Source: Molossus alvarezi
Lineage: Eukaryota > Chordata > Mammalia > Chiroptera > Molossidae
Reading direction: 5' to 3'
NCBI GenBank assembly: GCA_037176705.1
Contig: CM073898.1
Span: 23,172,488 to 23,236,487 of the forward strand
DNA length: 64,000 bases
Shown here one piece after another: positions 1 through 12,932 of this stretch. The notes beneath the pieces are model-generated. The model searched no databases. It was given only the letters and a program-made list of their open reading frames with translations, and was not told where the DNA came from. Position 1 is the first letter of the stretch, and each line of letters opens with the position of its first letter. Both the position numbers and the translations under genes were made by a program.

Positions 1-1094
1 AAAACTATAGACCGCTGTATTGAAATGTCACGAAAGACAGTACGTGAGTTTAGTCAAAGGATGTTAAAGGTGCAGATTTCTAGTCCAAGTTAGAATGACT
101 GGTTCCGTTTCAAAGAACTGAGACAAAATTATTCCAAAATATACCAGAATGCCATTTGCCACGTTGATTATAGTATATAAACTTAATCCATAGAAATAAA
201 GTTATAGTTAAAATATCATTGCTGTCTTTGATATCTTGACTATCGTTTAGGCTCATTTACCTTTTTTTCTAAAGAAATTAGAACTCTAACAACTAAGAGC
301 TCCCCTTATTAATACTGGGTTTGCCTGCCTGATTATCGAAACAGTGTATAATCAATGCTAAATTGCCTCAGCATAAGGCAGCTTTGTAATTTAGTGACTA
401 CACGGCAGCAGATGTCTCCCTATTCATGTGTTTCTTTTCCATTCAGAAATGGAAGGGCCTTGTGTAACCATTGGGGAGGCTTTATCATCTGCATATCCAT
501 CATCACTGGGGCTAATTCAAAAGAGGAATCTGTGACTGGCACAAAAGGATATTTCTCACACTATTAAGACAAATATTAACACTTGGAAAATAATCATTCG
601 ATTTGGAAAAAGAAGAATCATGAAAACGCTGACGATGATGGGCAAGACAAGTAGGGTCCGGGATTCTGTTCCCACTTCCCTGGTATGTAGCACCACTAAT
701 GCGAAGCAGCTGCCTTACCCCTAGGAAAAATCAAATAACTATTTATTGGTTTGAATACATAAAAGATATAAAAAGGTATTTAGTATTTGTAGCATTAATC
801 ACCGGCACAGTAAGAAGAATACACGTCTTAATGATATTTAATCCTCGGTCAGGCATAAGAGTACTTGTGAACAGTGGCTTTGCTGTAATTCTGTGATACA
901 GTAAAGCCTTAGCTAAAAGCCAGTTCTCCCAAACCCATATTTCCCATGAAAAGCTGTATGTGCTGTGTTTTCCTGTTTAAACAAGATATTCTTTCTTGCT
1001 GCAGAAATTCACAGAGAATTTGAGTTTATGGAGAGAATGTGTAGCGAGCTAACTGTTGGGTGTGCCGTCAGGGTGGCGGAGCACCGCAGCCTGT
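1..1094. other. Unassigned AT-rich sequence
   Basis: I see no recognisable repeat, exon or RNA gene here. The short open frames have no recognisable product and no coding-like features. Confidence 0.5.
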
Positions 1095-1300
1095 AAACAA
1101 GTACATTTATCATGACACTGACGCCAGCTCTGTTCGGTGCTTCACACACATTCTCATTTGATGCCCCCACTTCACAAGGAGGGCCTATTTGTAATCCCAC
1201 CTTCCTGAGGAGGAAAATAAGGCTTAGCTTCTGAACCCAAGTGTGTTTGACTCACAGGTCCATGCTCCAACCCTCGGCTCATCGCCTCTTAACAAATGCA
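1095..1300 (-). repeat. MIR SINE, antisense
   Basis: The sequence has the order expected of an inverted MIR: a degraded 'two-digit' core, GAGGAGGAAAATAAGGC near 1,208, then CTGAACCCAAGTGTGTTTGACTC. MIR is an ancient tRNA-derived SINE shared by all mammals, so this copy carries no species information. The ends are approximate. Confidence 0.6.
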
Positions 1301-4300
1301 TGTTAAAGTCCCTAACCATACACGTCAGACCTAGAAGAGCTTTTCTGCTCTATGACAGCTGTTTACATTCTCTCAACCTTTTTGGGAGAGGAAGGGGAGG
1401 ATAATAATATTCACTGTTTTACAGGCTTATGTAAGTTATTTGTTCATTTGCAAAACCAATTTTTACATTTGGGAAGCCCGTATGTTAATATTTAGAGTCA
1501 ATCTGAAGTAAACGAGGACTGGAGTATTTTAATATGTACTTGAAGGGTAATTAAACACTGATCACTGTGATTATAACCACTATCAGACATGAGGATATTC
1601 ACAGCCAAAAAGGTCAAGAATGAGTTCTTAGGTCGTTCGCTTTGCCCAGAACTGCCTTGGTGAATCACATTCCACACAGCCTCTGTGCTGAGCTAGCATC
1701 TATGTAGATCAAATCTGTGACCAGAATGGCTAATTCAGGCACTAAACCCAAATGTCAGGATTTGTTAAACATGTATTCCTGTGGATGAACTACCCAACTG
1801 AACCAACTGGAAGAAAAGTGATAGAACAAATTATTTGTCTCGATTTAGATTCAGGTGTTTTAATTTACTGCTGTGAGGAGCAGCCAAACAACGGCATCGT
1901 GATAGCCCACCTGGGGAAAGAGTGAGGGTCTATTCCTGGAAGTCTTCAGGGAGAGGCATGTAAAGAAATCAGTGAGACTGATGAAGTGTTTATTGCATAT
2001 GATGCAGATATAATGGATTGCCCCTTCAGTCTTTCCTAACCACATGGAATATGAATGCATTATTGAATGAATAAGTCAGCAGTTAATGATATAAAGTCTT
2101 TCGATGTATCAACCCACCTGTTCATTCTTAATCTCTTTGCTCCTTTTTCTTGCCTTCTTTCTCCTTGTCCTCACTCTAATGAGGGAATGTCTTGTGACTA
2201 CAAAAGTGGACTAACCCCCAGTACTACTACCACCACCACACATGTTCTTCTTTCTTAGGGTAGAAATATCAGCTAAGGAGCCTTATAGATCCAAAGACAA
2301 AAACCTGCCTCTCTCCTTCTTTGTCTCTCTTCTCACCTCCAATTCCATCCCACCATTTCCCAGAGAGCACACACTGAACTGCTCACAGTGGCTTGCATCT
2401 ATTATAGCAACAACATACTTCTTCACACTTCTCCTAGCCCTCTAAAGATTAGTAGTGTTTAGACATTGCTATCAGGACATTAATGCTACCATCTCTCCAA
2501 GCTCTTACTCAATAAAGAAGGGAGAGAGAAAAATGACAAACATTAACTAAAACATGCTTACAGTCCAATAGACATAGTGCCACTTGTATAGACCACGACA
2601 TATTACCTGGGTTAACATGAGACTCTTAGATAAAGTTGGAACCATTGTCATTCCTTGCCTTCCACATTCTCGCCACAGTCAGTGGCTCCAGTGCACTCTG
2701 TGTTGACAAAGGCAACATAATTACATTTGAAGTGTTCACAGACACAGAAACGATTCTTGGTTTTTCTGGGACCCAGAAGCTCAAAGAGAAGAACCTGAGT
2801 CCCATACCCCTCAGTTAAACTAACGCGTATTCAGACTTGTTCGGACGAACAGAAGAGGCATGCGAGGCCAGGGAGAGTCATGGCAGAAAAGAACATAAGG
2901 CCCCAAGATAAAATCATCACAAGTGGTAGATGAGTTTAGGATTCCACAAGAGTGCCTAGACATTGGGAAGAACTAGTTGATGTTAGATGTGAGGCTGCCT
3001 GGAAACCTATGCCAACTGTGAGGAAAATTAAGGGAACTATGAAAGTAGGGGCATCAGCTCCTCTGCTCTGGGATCCCTTAATGTGCAGAGCAGTGAGCAG
3101 CTGAGCTCTGAAAAGGGATGTGAGAGGAAACTTCTAAGGAAGCTCTAGCATTATGTCAGATGCAGTCCTGTAGGACCCAAGGTATTGTGTCCAGTCCTTA
3201 CTGTCCCTCCCCTTACAAAGCAGAGCCTTACAAGGATTGGCAAATATCCTCAAGCCAACCAGGCCTTCTTGGCCCACACATTTCTGAGTTTCAGCTTTCT
3301 CTGTAACTTTGGCTTCTCTCAGTTTCCCTTTCGCTTCTGTGAGTGCAGCTTTGTATTTGGGATATTTGTTATATTTTATGCAGCTCTTCTAGCTGTTTCC
3401 TAATGGGAGAATTTTCAGACCCCGGTGTCAATATTCCTGGAAATGTAAGTGTTTCCATCTTTTTATAGAACTATTTCTGAAACATATTTGTAGAAAACTC
3501 CTGTTTGAAACAACAAGGTCGCTGATGTTTGGCTTGGGTGTCAGGGTTGTTTGTGTATTTTTGCCTGATACTTTTGTTCTTGAGAACCCTGGCAGACTTC
3601 TTCCGAACTTTAGAGCACATGGAGGTTCTGCCATTACTTAGTGCTAAAGGATGGCCAAGGGTTGCTTTATCTATTTATTTATTTCTAATGTGTATATGTG
3701 TCTGGAGGAGTTATTTAACTGATCAATCTCTTCGTTTATTAAGGAATCCACCTCTCGCATTCTGTTCACCCACGGACTTGCTCAGACCATCGCTAAGAGG
3801 ATAAAATGAAACAGCCTGTGTGGTGATTTCTGAAGCTCTGTTCTTCCTATGGACAAAACCTGAAGACATGTGGTACAAAGCAAGCAATGCATTGAGAACA
3901 CTGTAAACACATGAAAATAGGGTTAAAAAATGTTGGTTGGATTATTATTAATATTAGTCTATCTCTGAGTCAATTTTCTAAATTCCTGTTGGATCTTGAC
4001 AGAGTTTCTCCCGGCATGTAAACTATTCCCTGGGTGCAAATTAAACACTTTCAAAGTTGTGTTCACTTTCTTAGGTTCTGTGGAAGTAAATTCATTAAAC
4101 TGGACTTTCCCAGTGGACTGAAAAAAACTGAGCACAATTTCTTTTAGTGCTCTTTAAGTAAAGAAAAGATGACTTTTAAAAAGTGTACTGATTTGGCAAC
4201 CATTCTGACTCCATTTATAGAAAGAATAAGCAGAGGGCAGCCTCTGTCTGAAGAATGTCCCACTCTGGCTCCAGATTTCTGAAAGTCATACAGCTCTACA

Positions 4301-4307
4301 GAAGGCA
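1301..4307. other. Unassigned sequence
   Basis: About 3 kb with no confident repeat or gene. A pyrimidine-rich stretch lies at about 2,120-2,400. The short open frames (60-90 codons) look like chance. Confidence 0.45.
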
Positions 4308-4521
4308 AGCCCAGAGATGTGGAAATAGGGTACAGACTGACAATCCTCTGAAGAGGGGGTGGGGGAGGGAAGACATAAACCACAGAACTTATATGCATGT
4401 ATGCATAACCGATGGACATGGACAACAAAGCTGGGGATGGGTGGGGAGGGGATGGGGAGGAGCATGTCAATGGGGAAAAGAGGAGAAACATCAATAACAA
4501 AAATAAATTAATAAAAAAAGA
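4308..4521 (+). mobile_element. LINE-1 3' end, 5'-truncated
   Basis: This is a 0.2 kb copy of the 3' untranslated region of the bat L1 family also seen at 28.2, 41.1 and 44.5 kb. It runs from CCCAGAGATGTGG to the terminal AACAAAAATAAATTAAT plus A-tail. The 5' truncation is typical of target-primed reverse transcription. A very G-rich tract at 4,433-4,457 is a G-quadruplex candidate. I could not define a clean target-site duplication. Confidence 0.85.
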
Positions 4522-5395
4522 ATTTTCAGAATTTGATGGCATAGAGTGTGGTAATGTTTGCCTATCTCTGTTCCTCTTTTCCTATGTAAAACATCAACAG
4601 TGGAATCATGCCTGAACAGAGCAGAGAGAAGCTGGAAAATAAGGGCTCAGAAGTTCTGAGAAAGTTAGTAAAATACGTGGAACCAAGACTATTGTGGGCT
4701 TCCAGTTTGGCTGCAAATCAACTAGTAAATAGACAGGTCTAAGCAAAAGTACTAAACCAGGTTTAGGAGAGTGAATACAAAGCCTTATCCTAATGACAAA
4801 TACATCTTTTCTGCAAACAGATTTAAAGAGAAAGGAAAAAGTCACACACGATCTTGAAAAGAATGCAGAGATGGTAATAAAGAGGGTAGTGAGCAGAACT
4901 TCACTGTACCTGAGGAAAGGTGCCCAGAGGCCACTGGGTGCTGAAATAGGACCATGAACCTTTCAACACGAACATGGGAGGAAATTGATGGGGAAGAAAA
5001 GAAGAAATGTGAACATTGTTGAAGGTAGGCTTGGGGGGAAATGTGAGGACTTGAAGCCAGATAGCAATTACACACAAAGGCTCCTGAAGTTCTGGCCCTT
5101 GCACCCAGCTTCTTTTCACGGTGCCTGTTGAAGACCTGCTGTGGGAATGATGCAGGCAGCACCAGAAACTCAGAATAAGATTGGGATTGGGACAAAATGT
5201 AGGAAGATTTGCTGCAAACTTTGGCAGAAATTGAAGCAGGTTAAGAAAAGCACTCAAGGTTGACAGAGGATTGCCTCCAGGTTAAAGCTGTACCCCTCGT
5301 AAATAAGTGGGTGTTCGAGAGTCAGGACACTATTTAGAATCTAACCAATAAAAGCATCTTACAATATAATCACCTACATCGACCCAGAACTCTGC
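4522..5395. other. Unassigned sequence
   Basis: No repeat family recognised. Two overlapping minus-strand open frames (about 117 codons each, 4,842-5,257) use different frames of the same DNA and resemble no known protein. Confidence 0.45.
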
Positions 5396-5690
5396 TTACA
5401 GGACTCTCTACTATGGACACATTTAAAACTGTATAAAACTATTTTTACACACATATATTTATCAGAGGATTATCTATGATTGTAAAACCCAAATGTCTAA
5501 CCATAGGCAGATAGTTAAATGAGGGGGATTTTTTTTAAGATCTGAAAACCAGATTTACAGGTCCAAGCAATAACGTGGAAAATTGTTGCTACATTTAAAA
5601 TGTGTATTCTAATACATAGATATTTTTAATTAGTATTGGCGGGGCGGGGGGGCAAACATAAAAACAAACACTATAATGGAAAGTCGCAAA
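5396..5690 (+). repeat. Old L1M-like 3' fragment (tentative)
   Basis: The region contains AAACCCAAATGTCTAACCATAGG, close to the 'CCCAAATGTCCATCAATAGG' stretch of old L1 3' regions, followed by AT-rich sequence and a G-run (5,641-5,652). Similarity is patchy, so the assignment is tentative. Confidence 0.4.
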
Positions 5691-5885
5691 AAAAGTCAGA
5701 ATTCTGGCATTTGAGTTGGGGACATAATGCCAACATCTTCCTTTTCTTCCCCTTCCTCCTCTCCTATCATGTCATTTATTTTATATTTTTTAAGTTTTAA
5801 AACTTGTATTATTTTTAAGTGATTTAAAAACCAGCAGGGTGAGGGTTAAAGTCCATCTAATGTTATTCAGACCGGGAGTAAACAA

Positions 5886-6055
5886 TCTAAGGTGGTGGTT
5901 CTCTACATGGACATACCTCAGAATTATCTGAAGTCCATTATTGCCTAGGTCTGGGGCAGGACCAGAAATTTTGCTTTTCTCTCATGTTTCCAGATGATAC
6001 TGATTTTGCTGATGAGGGGCCACACTTTGAGGACCACTATTTGAAAAGAAATGGT
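5886..6055. mobile_element. MER5-type hAT-Charlie MITE
   Basis: The sequence runs from GGTGGTTCTC to GAGGACCACT with internal CAGAATTATCTGAAG and GATACTGATTTTGCTGATGA. This matches the general pattern of MER5A/B, a roughly 180 bp non-autonomous hAT element with ends near CAGTGGTTCTCAA. It is diverged and long inactive. Confidence 0.65.
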
Positions 6056-7934
6056 AAATTTTATTCCTCCTGAATCTCAACATTTTACCCCTGTCTCTAA
6101 TCATTTCACCAGAAGGCTCTATTCACATAGTATAGTGTAGTGAAATAGACTCTACAACAATATGACTTAACATTTTGCCCTTGGCTTTAATCCAAGGTCA
6201 GAGTCAATCTGACGCTTTTTTTCTTCTTGGACAGGGCAATTGAAGACTGCTTTATGTGTTCCAAGCTAGCGTTTAAAAGACTCATGTTGAAAAAGCTTTC
6301 AGAGAACAAATAGAAAAGAATTTAAGCTTACTTTGTTAATTACATTTTTTTATTAGACAATAGGAACTGATTTTTAACTGTGCATTTATATCTCTGCTCT
6401 TTTTCTTGTATTTAAAATGATTTCCTAAATTATAGGACATGTGACAGAAAAAAGTTGCAAATAAATAGGTGAGGAAATCAGGACAAACAATTTACATAAC
6501 CCAGATGGCTTAACTCCAGCCTCCTTACCTCAGGAAGTATGTACTCCTCATTGCACTACCTTCCATCAGCTCTCATACTCCTGCCATAGCACCTTTGTAG
6601 ACTTTCTTGCAACTATATCTTTCCTTCTACCTCATCTCCCCAAATAGCTATGCCAAATGGTAGGAAGATGCTTATATTCTTACTCCTCATGTAATTAATC
6701 TTTGATTCAATATCAACGGATACAAAGTTATGTTCAACAAGCAACACAGCTTGTTGTATTTAAGACAAGAGCATTTAACTCTACTTTCTCAAATATAGTT
6801 TTAAATATTTGTTTGACTATCTCAACCAAGTCTTGAGAAACAAAAGGTTTGAGAATATGAAAACCTCTTCAATTCAAGATCAAATAAAATTGCTACGGGT
6901 ATTGTAATGAACTTCACTCAACATCTCAAATTTAACCAGCTGAAAATGTTTGGCTTTTCCTTTGAAAGCAGCATTCTATTCAACTTTTGGAAATGAGGGT
7001 CCTGTCTTACAATGGAAAAGCAGAGTGCTGTCCTAGAGATGGAACACAATGTCCTTGACTTACTACTTATCCTCCAGGGGAGCACTGTCTTTTGGTACCA
7101 GCTACTTTGCATATATTAAAGGAGCAGATGCCAGTAATCTCACTTTAGGGCTTCAAAATCCAGAGGGTTTCTTTTGTTCAACATGAAGAAAAATGTCACT
7201 CCTATTTCTAATGTACTGGCTTTTGCCTAATTAAACTCCGGCAATACTAGTTTTCTGAAGCATCAAGACACCCTAAGAGCACAAAAGAAAATAGCAACTT
7301 TAGAATAAGTGACTGAAGTAATTAAACATCTTTTTTTTTAAAAAAAAACACTAATGTGATCCAAGAGCAGGTAGGTCAGGAGCAAGTTGAAGTGATGCTC
7401 CCTGTACTGCAATTTCCTGCCTTCTTCTTGCTGATTTGGGGAATACATGATTCTAACCCAAATAACACACTAAAACTGCAATTGGCCAATTCAGTAAAAC
7501 AATGGACGCCTATTTAAGGGAGACGTTTTTATACTTTGCTTTTTAAACAGCAAAGAACATGATTGGCATTTGCTTACTTAGTAAGGCTGTTAGGGATAAT
7601 GTTTTCAGGGTTGACACATTATCAATTCAAATCGGTAATTCAAGATCCAGTTGAAACTTGTCCGTGATATTGATATGCTTCAGAGTTGTTTGGAATCGAA
7701 GTAAGCTCAGAATGAAGTGTTGATGAAAATTATTTTTAAGAAGTACTTATTAGGTTCCTCCTGGGTACAGAGCCTTGAATAAGACCCCGGAGAGACGGAT
7801 AAATTATAAACATCTCTGAGAAATATTGCATACAAAGATAGACCGACAGGACTGCAACATGGAAAGAATTCAATGTGTTTGTATTTCGTTTTTTAAGGGA
7901 AACGTTATGACATAAGTGGTTCCAAGTTTGCCCA
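6056..7934. other. Unassigned AT-rich sequence
   Basis: No confident feature. An A/T run lies at about 7,330-7,350. Confidence 0.45.
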
Positions 7935-8150
7935 CTAGGGAGTACTGAGCACTCACCAGGGGTCAGATGCTTCATGTAAACGTTACTTCATTTAATCTTC
8001 ACAACAGTCTAGAGAGGCGGGAGCAATTGTGCCCTTTTACGGAGGAGGAAAAAAAATGGAGCTCTTAGTGTTTAAGCAACTGTCTCAAAATAGCATTCTT
8101 TGTGGGAATCGGAACCAAGACTTGAAGCCAGGACCCACTGGTTTTTAAAA
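7935..8150 (-). repeat. MIR SINE, antisense
   Basis: Contains CTTCATTTAATCTTCACAAC (about 7,985), the conserved core of inverted MIR, then GGAGGAGGAAAAAAAATGGAG and a degraded tRNA-related end (GACTTGAAGCCAGGACCC). Confidence 0.75.
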
Positions 8151-8929
8151 AAAAGTCTTGTTTTCCACAACAGACCAGGTTACCACACAGTGGTCTGTTC
8201 TGGAGATACCCTCATCTTTTTCCTCAGCAAGTTCTCTTTTCTAAATCAAAGACCACTTTGTTCCTGGGAAATCGCAAATCTTATTTTCCTGAAATATTAA
8301 ATATACTCAGGCACCTTTCAGATCAAGAAGCACTTTCACTTTCTATGGGACATACCTAGGAAGTCATTAAATGAAAATTAAAACCTACTCACACATTCCC
8401 TACAAACAAAAACAAAGAATTATGAAAAACAATACAGGAGAGATACATAAAACCAGCTAAATCCCAAACATCTTACTAAATACACTATGTCATTAAACTA
8501 CACAGCATGTAAAAAAAAAAAAAAACAAAAAAAACTGTTTCCGAGTAGCAGAAATTGTTTATATCTAAACAAGCTGGCTATTGGCATGATCACATCATCA
8601 TGGTATGCATTTGTGAACCTATTCAAGAAACAGTCATTGCATACTTACGTTGTATGAGTACTCACCCACTTATACCTTTACACAGCCATATATACTTTCT
8701 GAATCACTCCACTGGTCACCAGGCATTGTGCATACTTGTATCTATCTCCATGGGCAATGTTCCCATCTCACGTTAACATCTGTACCTACTTTAAACCTAT
8801 TTTTTTTAAGATTTAATTCAAGTGATAAGCTTCCATGAAACCTTTTCTTTTATCCCCATAACCAAGTGCAATGTTCCTGTCTTCTGTTATTCTCAAAAGA
8901 ACTTGGATTATAGCTATATATGGTAATGC
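8151..8929. other. Unassigned sequence with A-rich tract
   Basis: No gene or repeat family recognised. An imperfect poly-A tract lies at about 8,511-8,535. Confidence 0.45.
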
Positions 8930-9090
8930 AGTATATTTATTTATGCATATCTATTGACTCAACAAGAATTTACTGAATGACTTCTAAGTGTTCCTCTAAG
9001 TCAATACCAAATGCTAGGGCTATGAAAAGTAGAATTTTGCAAAGACACCCCAGCTTGGGCTCACAGCCTGGCAGAAGATGTTTGCTTCAT
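8930..9090 (-). repeat. L2 3' end, antisense (probable)
   Basis: TTGACTCAACAAGAATTTACTGAATGACTTCTAAG resembles the inverted 3' end of LINE-2 (ACAAATATTTATTGAGCACCTACTATG). It continues into AATGCTAGGGCTATGAAAAG, matching the following L2 segment. Confidence 0.55.
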
Positions 9091-10823
9091 GCCTTGTGTA
9101 AGACTGAAAGCTCTTTGATGTTTCAACTCATGACTTGCTCATTTCTAAAAACCTAAACCAACATAAAATGTAAACCATGTGCTGCATAAACCAACACATG
9201 GTCTTTCCCAGAGCAGCCTTCAAAAGTAGTTGTTTAATGTAATTAGATTAAAATAACATGCAATACTTGCAGTGAAAAATAATCAATGTATACTTATGTA
9301 CAAGGAGAATCCAGCATTTGTATCACTATCTTGTTATTTTAGGGTGCATAAAAGTAAGATTTTTTTCTCTTTTCAGGAGGATCAAACTAGGAACTGACTA
9401 AGTACATGGAGTTCCATGTTTATAAGCAGATGCCAGAATTCTGTAGACTCATAAATGAATGCAATCTGACATTAAATGGATTTTGAATGTATTACTGGTC
9501 AAATTAAATCCCCCCAAAATAATTAAATTACATAATAAAAATGTCTTGGATAGCATGCTCATGTAGGCAATACCCACATACAACAAACAATAGAAAACAC
9601 ACAAAAATGATGTCTATTTCTTTCTTTCAGTGTTACAAATGGATTTTCCCATATGCTTCTTCAAATGAAAAATGATGAGACAGTAAAGCTTATTCTAAGG
9701 TTGATTAAATTTTGTAGAGGTAAATAAGTTGCTTCTATATCTTAGCCAGCCTAAGTTACATTGTTTTAAATTCCCAACATAGGTGATTCTATATATATTT
9801 TTTTTTTACTTTTCCTATCCTTTTAGGTCCTTACTTCTTATGGATGATTTCTAGATCCAAATGACCTGCTACCTTTGGAATCTTCCTTCACTACAGTCAC
9901 TTAAGAGAGGACTATATGTGTATATTACACTTTGAAAGAGTTTTGTTTCATCAACATAACTTAGGGCAGTGTCGACGAACTGGAAGAGTGATGCGTGTTC
10001 TACTTTTTTAAAAAGGCTTTCCAGTAAAAGGGTAGATATTGTCCACAATTCAAGTTGATTAGGAGTTTGCTATGCCAATACTTGGTAAAACATCTAAATT
10101 TCACCTTTCATATCCTACTTTCTCCTAATATTTCTCTAATAAAGAGAGTAAATTCAAATGATTAATTGAAGCTTAGTCAGTCTCCCACTGAAATTTGGGC
10201 AAAATTAAAACAAATGGTGCTGATGGGATACAGTCTAATATAAGTTTGATAAAATAAAAAAGCTAAAAATAAATAAATAAATAAATAAATTGAGGTTTCT
10301 ACTGCTTGCTGATCTTAGGGATAGTTTTCAAGGAACTTCCTGCAATTGTTCAGGTAGAGGCAGAGTAAAAAGTGAAAAAGAAGGACAGGAAAACAGAACA
10401 TTTATGGAGCCAACTTAATCATGAGCAAAGATGCAGAATGGAGGAATGAAGCTGTAAGTCCAAGAGATACCAGTAGGAAAATCCCCTTCTTGGAAGTGGA
10501 ATGTTAATCCTTCCTCGGGTTCTAATATTAGAATAGAAGGGAATAAGCGTGTCCAACTTTCTAAACTGCAATTGAAGGTCAGCAAGAAGGGGTGAAAAGG
10601 TTGTGAGGCATTTGCTCCTGGTCAGACTGAAGATGTGTCCAATCTCCTGTGAACTCTCTGCCAGTCCGCAGTACAGAGACTGTGTTAGAAAGTTCCCAAC
10701 CACCCGCTTGCTGCTGAGCAGTTCTGACCTGGATAAGTTCAGCAGGTGTGTCAGTCAACAGTTTGGGCCAGCAAAGAAGTTGAAAGACCAATACAATTAC
10801 CACCTGAATACCCTTCACCTATA

Positions 10824-10859
<36 letters not shown>

Positions 10860-11014
10860 CTCTCCCCCCCCCACTGAGATATTAACTTTTATTATTCTTT
10901 TTTAAAGAATATGTTTTAAAATAGATTTAGGTTTACAAAAATAATTATTTCTCTCTTCATATTCTGGAGTGGGTGAGAGGAACAAACAAAATAATATATG
11001 CCATGTCCTTTGAA
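9091..11014. other. Unassigned sequence with two simple repeats
   Basis: No gene recognised. An (AAAT)n run lies at 10,266-10,290 and a (TC)n run at 10,829-10,855, followed by a C-run. The 94-100 codon frames on both strands at 10.4-10.9 kb overlap each other, and the + strand one runs into the (TC)n tract. Confidence 0.5.
10829..10855. repeat. (TC)n microsatellite
   Basis: Perfect TC dinucleotide run followed by a TTTTC interruption and a C-rich tract. Confidence 0.95.
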
Positions 11015-11026
11015 AGACATAAACTG

Positions 11027-11236
11027 TGCCAGGCCACTGTGGCTCATTGGTTGAGCAATGACCCCTGTACCAAGAGGTCAGCAGTTCGATCTCCAGTCAG
11101 GGCACATGCCCAGGTTGTGGACCAAATCCTAATGGGGGACATGCAGGAGGTGGTTGATGGATGTTCTCTCTCATCAAAGTTTCTCTCTCTCTCTCCCTCT
11201 CCCTTCCTCTTTCTCTAAACAATAAAGAAAAAAAAA
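11027..11236 (+). mobile_element. VES-type SINE (CACATGCCCAGGTTGTGG subtype)
   Basis: tRNA-derived SINE with an A-box-like TGGCTCATTGGTTGAGC and B-box-like CAGTTCGATCTCC, then CACATGCCCAGGTTGTGG, a TC-rich 3' part and an A-tail. Imperfect target-site duplications flank it: AGACATAAACTG at 11,015-11,026 and AGATACAAACTG just after the tail. VES elements are transcribed by RNA polymerase III and mobilised by LINE-1. Confidence 0.9.
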
Positions 11237-11249
11237 AGATACAAACTGC

Positions 11250-11924
11250 TATGAAAACTTAGAGCATTACAAATGTTATTACTCATATATGTATTTTAAT
11301 AAGTGATCTGACAATCTGGCTTTTGAAACATGTTCCAGAAATTATCTTAATTTGTCCTATTGCTAGATGTTTAAGCCCTTTGCTCTCAGTTAAAAATATC
11401 ATTTATGAACTCAACCATGTAATATTTTTTTTATAAAGTTAGAAATTCAAAGCTGAGGAGGCCCCAGTAGCCAAAGGAAAGGCAGGCACTGACAGATTTG
11501 GAGGACCCTTTATGCTGGCCCTTGTTCGAGTCAGCAAAGTAAATTCCTTACTACACTTCTTACTCCTAATGAATTCCAGTGTAGCAGGATGCTCTCAAAA
11601 AGCATTTAATCACAGTGCAAGCCATAAGACAGGTTATTAATAAGTGATTATTTCTCATAACAAAGAAGCGTGTTATAATCAAAGCTATTGTTCATACTTA
11701 CAAGAAATGTCCTTCTGCTTCAAATGAGGTTTGTTCCCATGTTTAATAGAGTTTGAGTAGGTTGGGTCGTCAGAACGTAACACCGGATGAAGAACCTGGC
11801 AAGTTCCAAATATCGACCCTCATCATTTTTAACTTTCTCCATCTCGGATGCTGTTACAAACACTCACACACTCACACCTGTGAAAGAGCACATACACAGG
11901 GACCAGAAAGGAAAATACTAGAAT
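11250..11924. other. Unassigned sequence
   Basis: No confident feature. A short CACACTCACACACTCACAC stretch lies near 11,862. Confidence 0.45.
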
Positions 11925-12110
11925 CATGGAAGTAGAAGAGACCTTCGAGACATATAAGTAATTTGATCCACAAAAGATAAAATAGAGACAGCAGGAAACT
12001 GTTTGGCCCAAGTTCACGGTGGAAGTCAAGGGAGAAACAGAGATAGAGCCCAGGTTTCCAGACCTCAGGTCCAAATGCTGTTGTGCTATATGAATCTGTC
12101 TGCAGAGCCA
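11925..12110 (-). repeat. MIR-like SINE, antisense
   Basis: Contains AGCAGGAAACTGTTTGGCCC, AAGTTCACGGTGGAAGTCAAGG and GAGCCCAGGTTTCCAGACC, in the order found in inverted MIR (GAAACTGAGGCCC, AGGTCACACAGC, GAACCCAGGTCTG). Confidence 0.6.
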
Positions 12111-12642
12111 GGTGCACGTATTGGTCACCTGTTCAGGAATTACATTAAACAATGCAAGTGGTAATCAGAATATGACCTGGTTAATGTGGAGAAAAGCAAA
12201 AAGACAAATGCGAACAACATGAAAACAAGAGAACAGGGATTTCTTCTGGATTCTTACTCACCAGAATTTATGGCCCTAAAATTTGGTTCTTCAGGATGTA
12301 GTGAGTCTGTGATTCCAGCGGACATTCTAGACATGGAAAGAAATGTTCTCTAGATACTTCCATGTAAATAACCTAATATTCACAGCTGCCACCAAGACTA
12401 CCAGTGTCCTTATCCTACTGTGCTTATGTGCTTGGACAGGATGAGGCCATGACCAGAACCCAGAATCATAAGCCCTGGTGACCTGGTCCCATGGGATGAT
12501 GCCTTTCTCAGCAAAACCGTTGTTCTTGAGAAAATGTGGACATAATAAACTGCTAGGAAAGGTCAGTAAGACTGAGTCTCTCCTTCCTTTCAAGATTATC
12601 AAAGGTCATGGTGCAGGAAAATAAAAGTAACCTTGCAGAATA
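12111..12642. other. Unassigned sequence
   Basis: No repeat or gene recognised between the MIR and the next SINE. Confidence 0.45.
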
Positions 12643-12656
12643 AGAATGCACAAAAA

Positions 12657-12918
12657 GCCCTGGCCAGTTTGGCTTAGCAGTTAGAGCATTGGCTTACAGA
12701 CCAGAGAGGCCTCGGTTCGGTTCCCGCTGAGGGAACGTACCTCGGTTGCAATTTGTCCCCGGCCCCACTTGGGGTCGTGTAGGTGGCAACCACTTGATGT
12801 GTCTCTCTCACATCGGTGTTTCTCTCTCTCTCTCTCCCCCACTCTCCCTCCTGCTCTATCTAAAGATAAATGCAAGAAAAAAAAAAAAAAAAAGGCCTTG
12901 GATGAGGATAAAAAAAAA
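12657..12918 (+). mobile_element. VES SINE (GTACCTCGGTTGCA subtype)
   Basis: Starts GCCCTGGCCAGTTTGGC, with an A box TTGGCTTAGCAGTTAGAGC and B-box region CGGTTCGGTTCCCGC, then GTACCTCGGTTGCA, a TC-rich block, two A-runs and the 3' motif GATGAGGATAAAA. Fourteen-base target duplications, AGAATGCACAAAAA (12,643-12,656) and AGAACGCACAAAAA (12,919-12,932), differ at one base. Confidence 0.95.
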
Positions 12919-12932
12919 AGAACGCACAAAAA

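Noticed and set aside
4144..4542. 132-codon minus frame
   Set aside because: It runs antisense across an L1 3' UTR; related antisense frames recur at 28.2, 41.1 and 44.5 kb.
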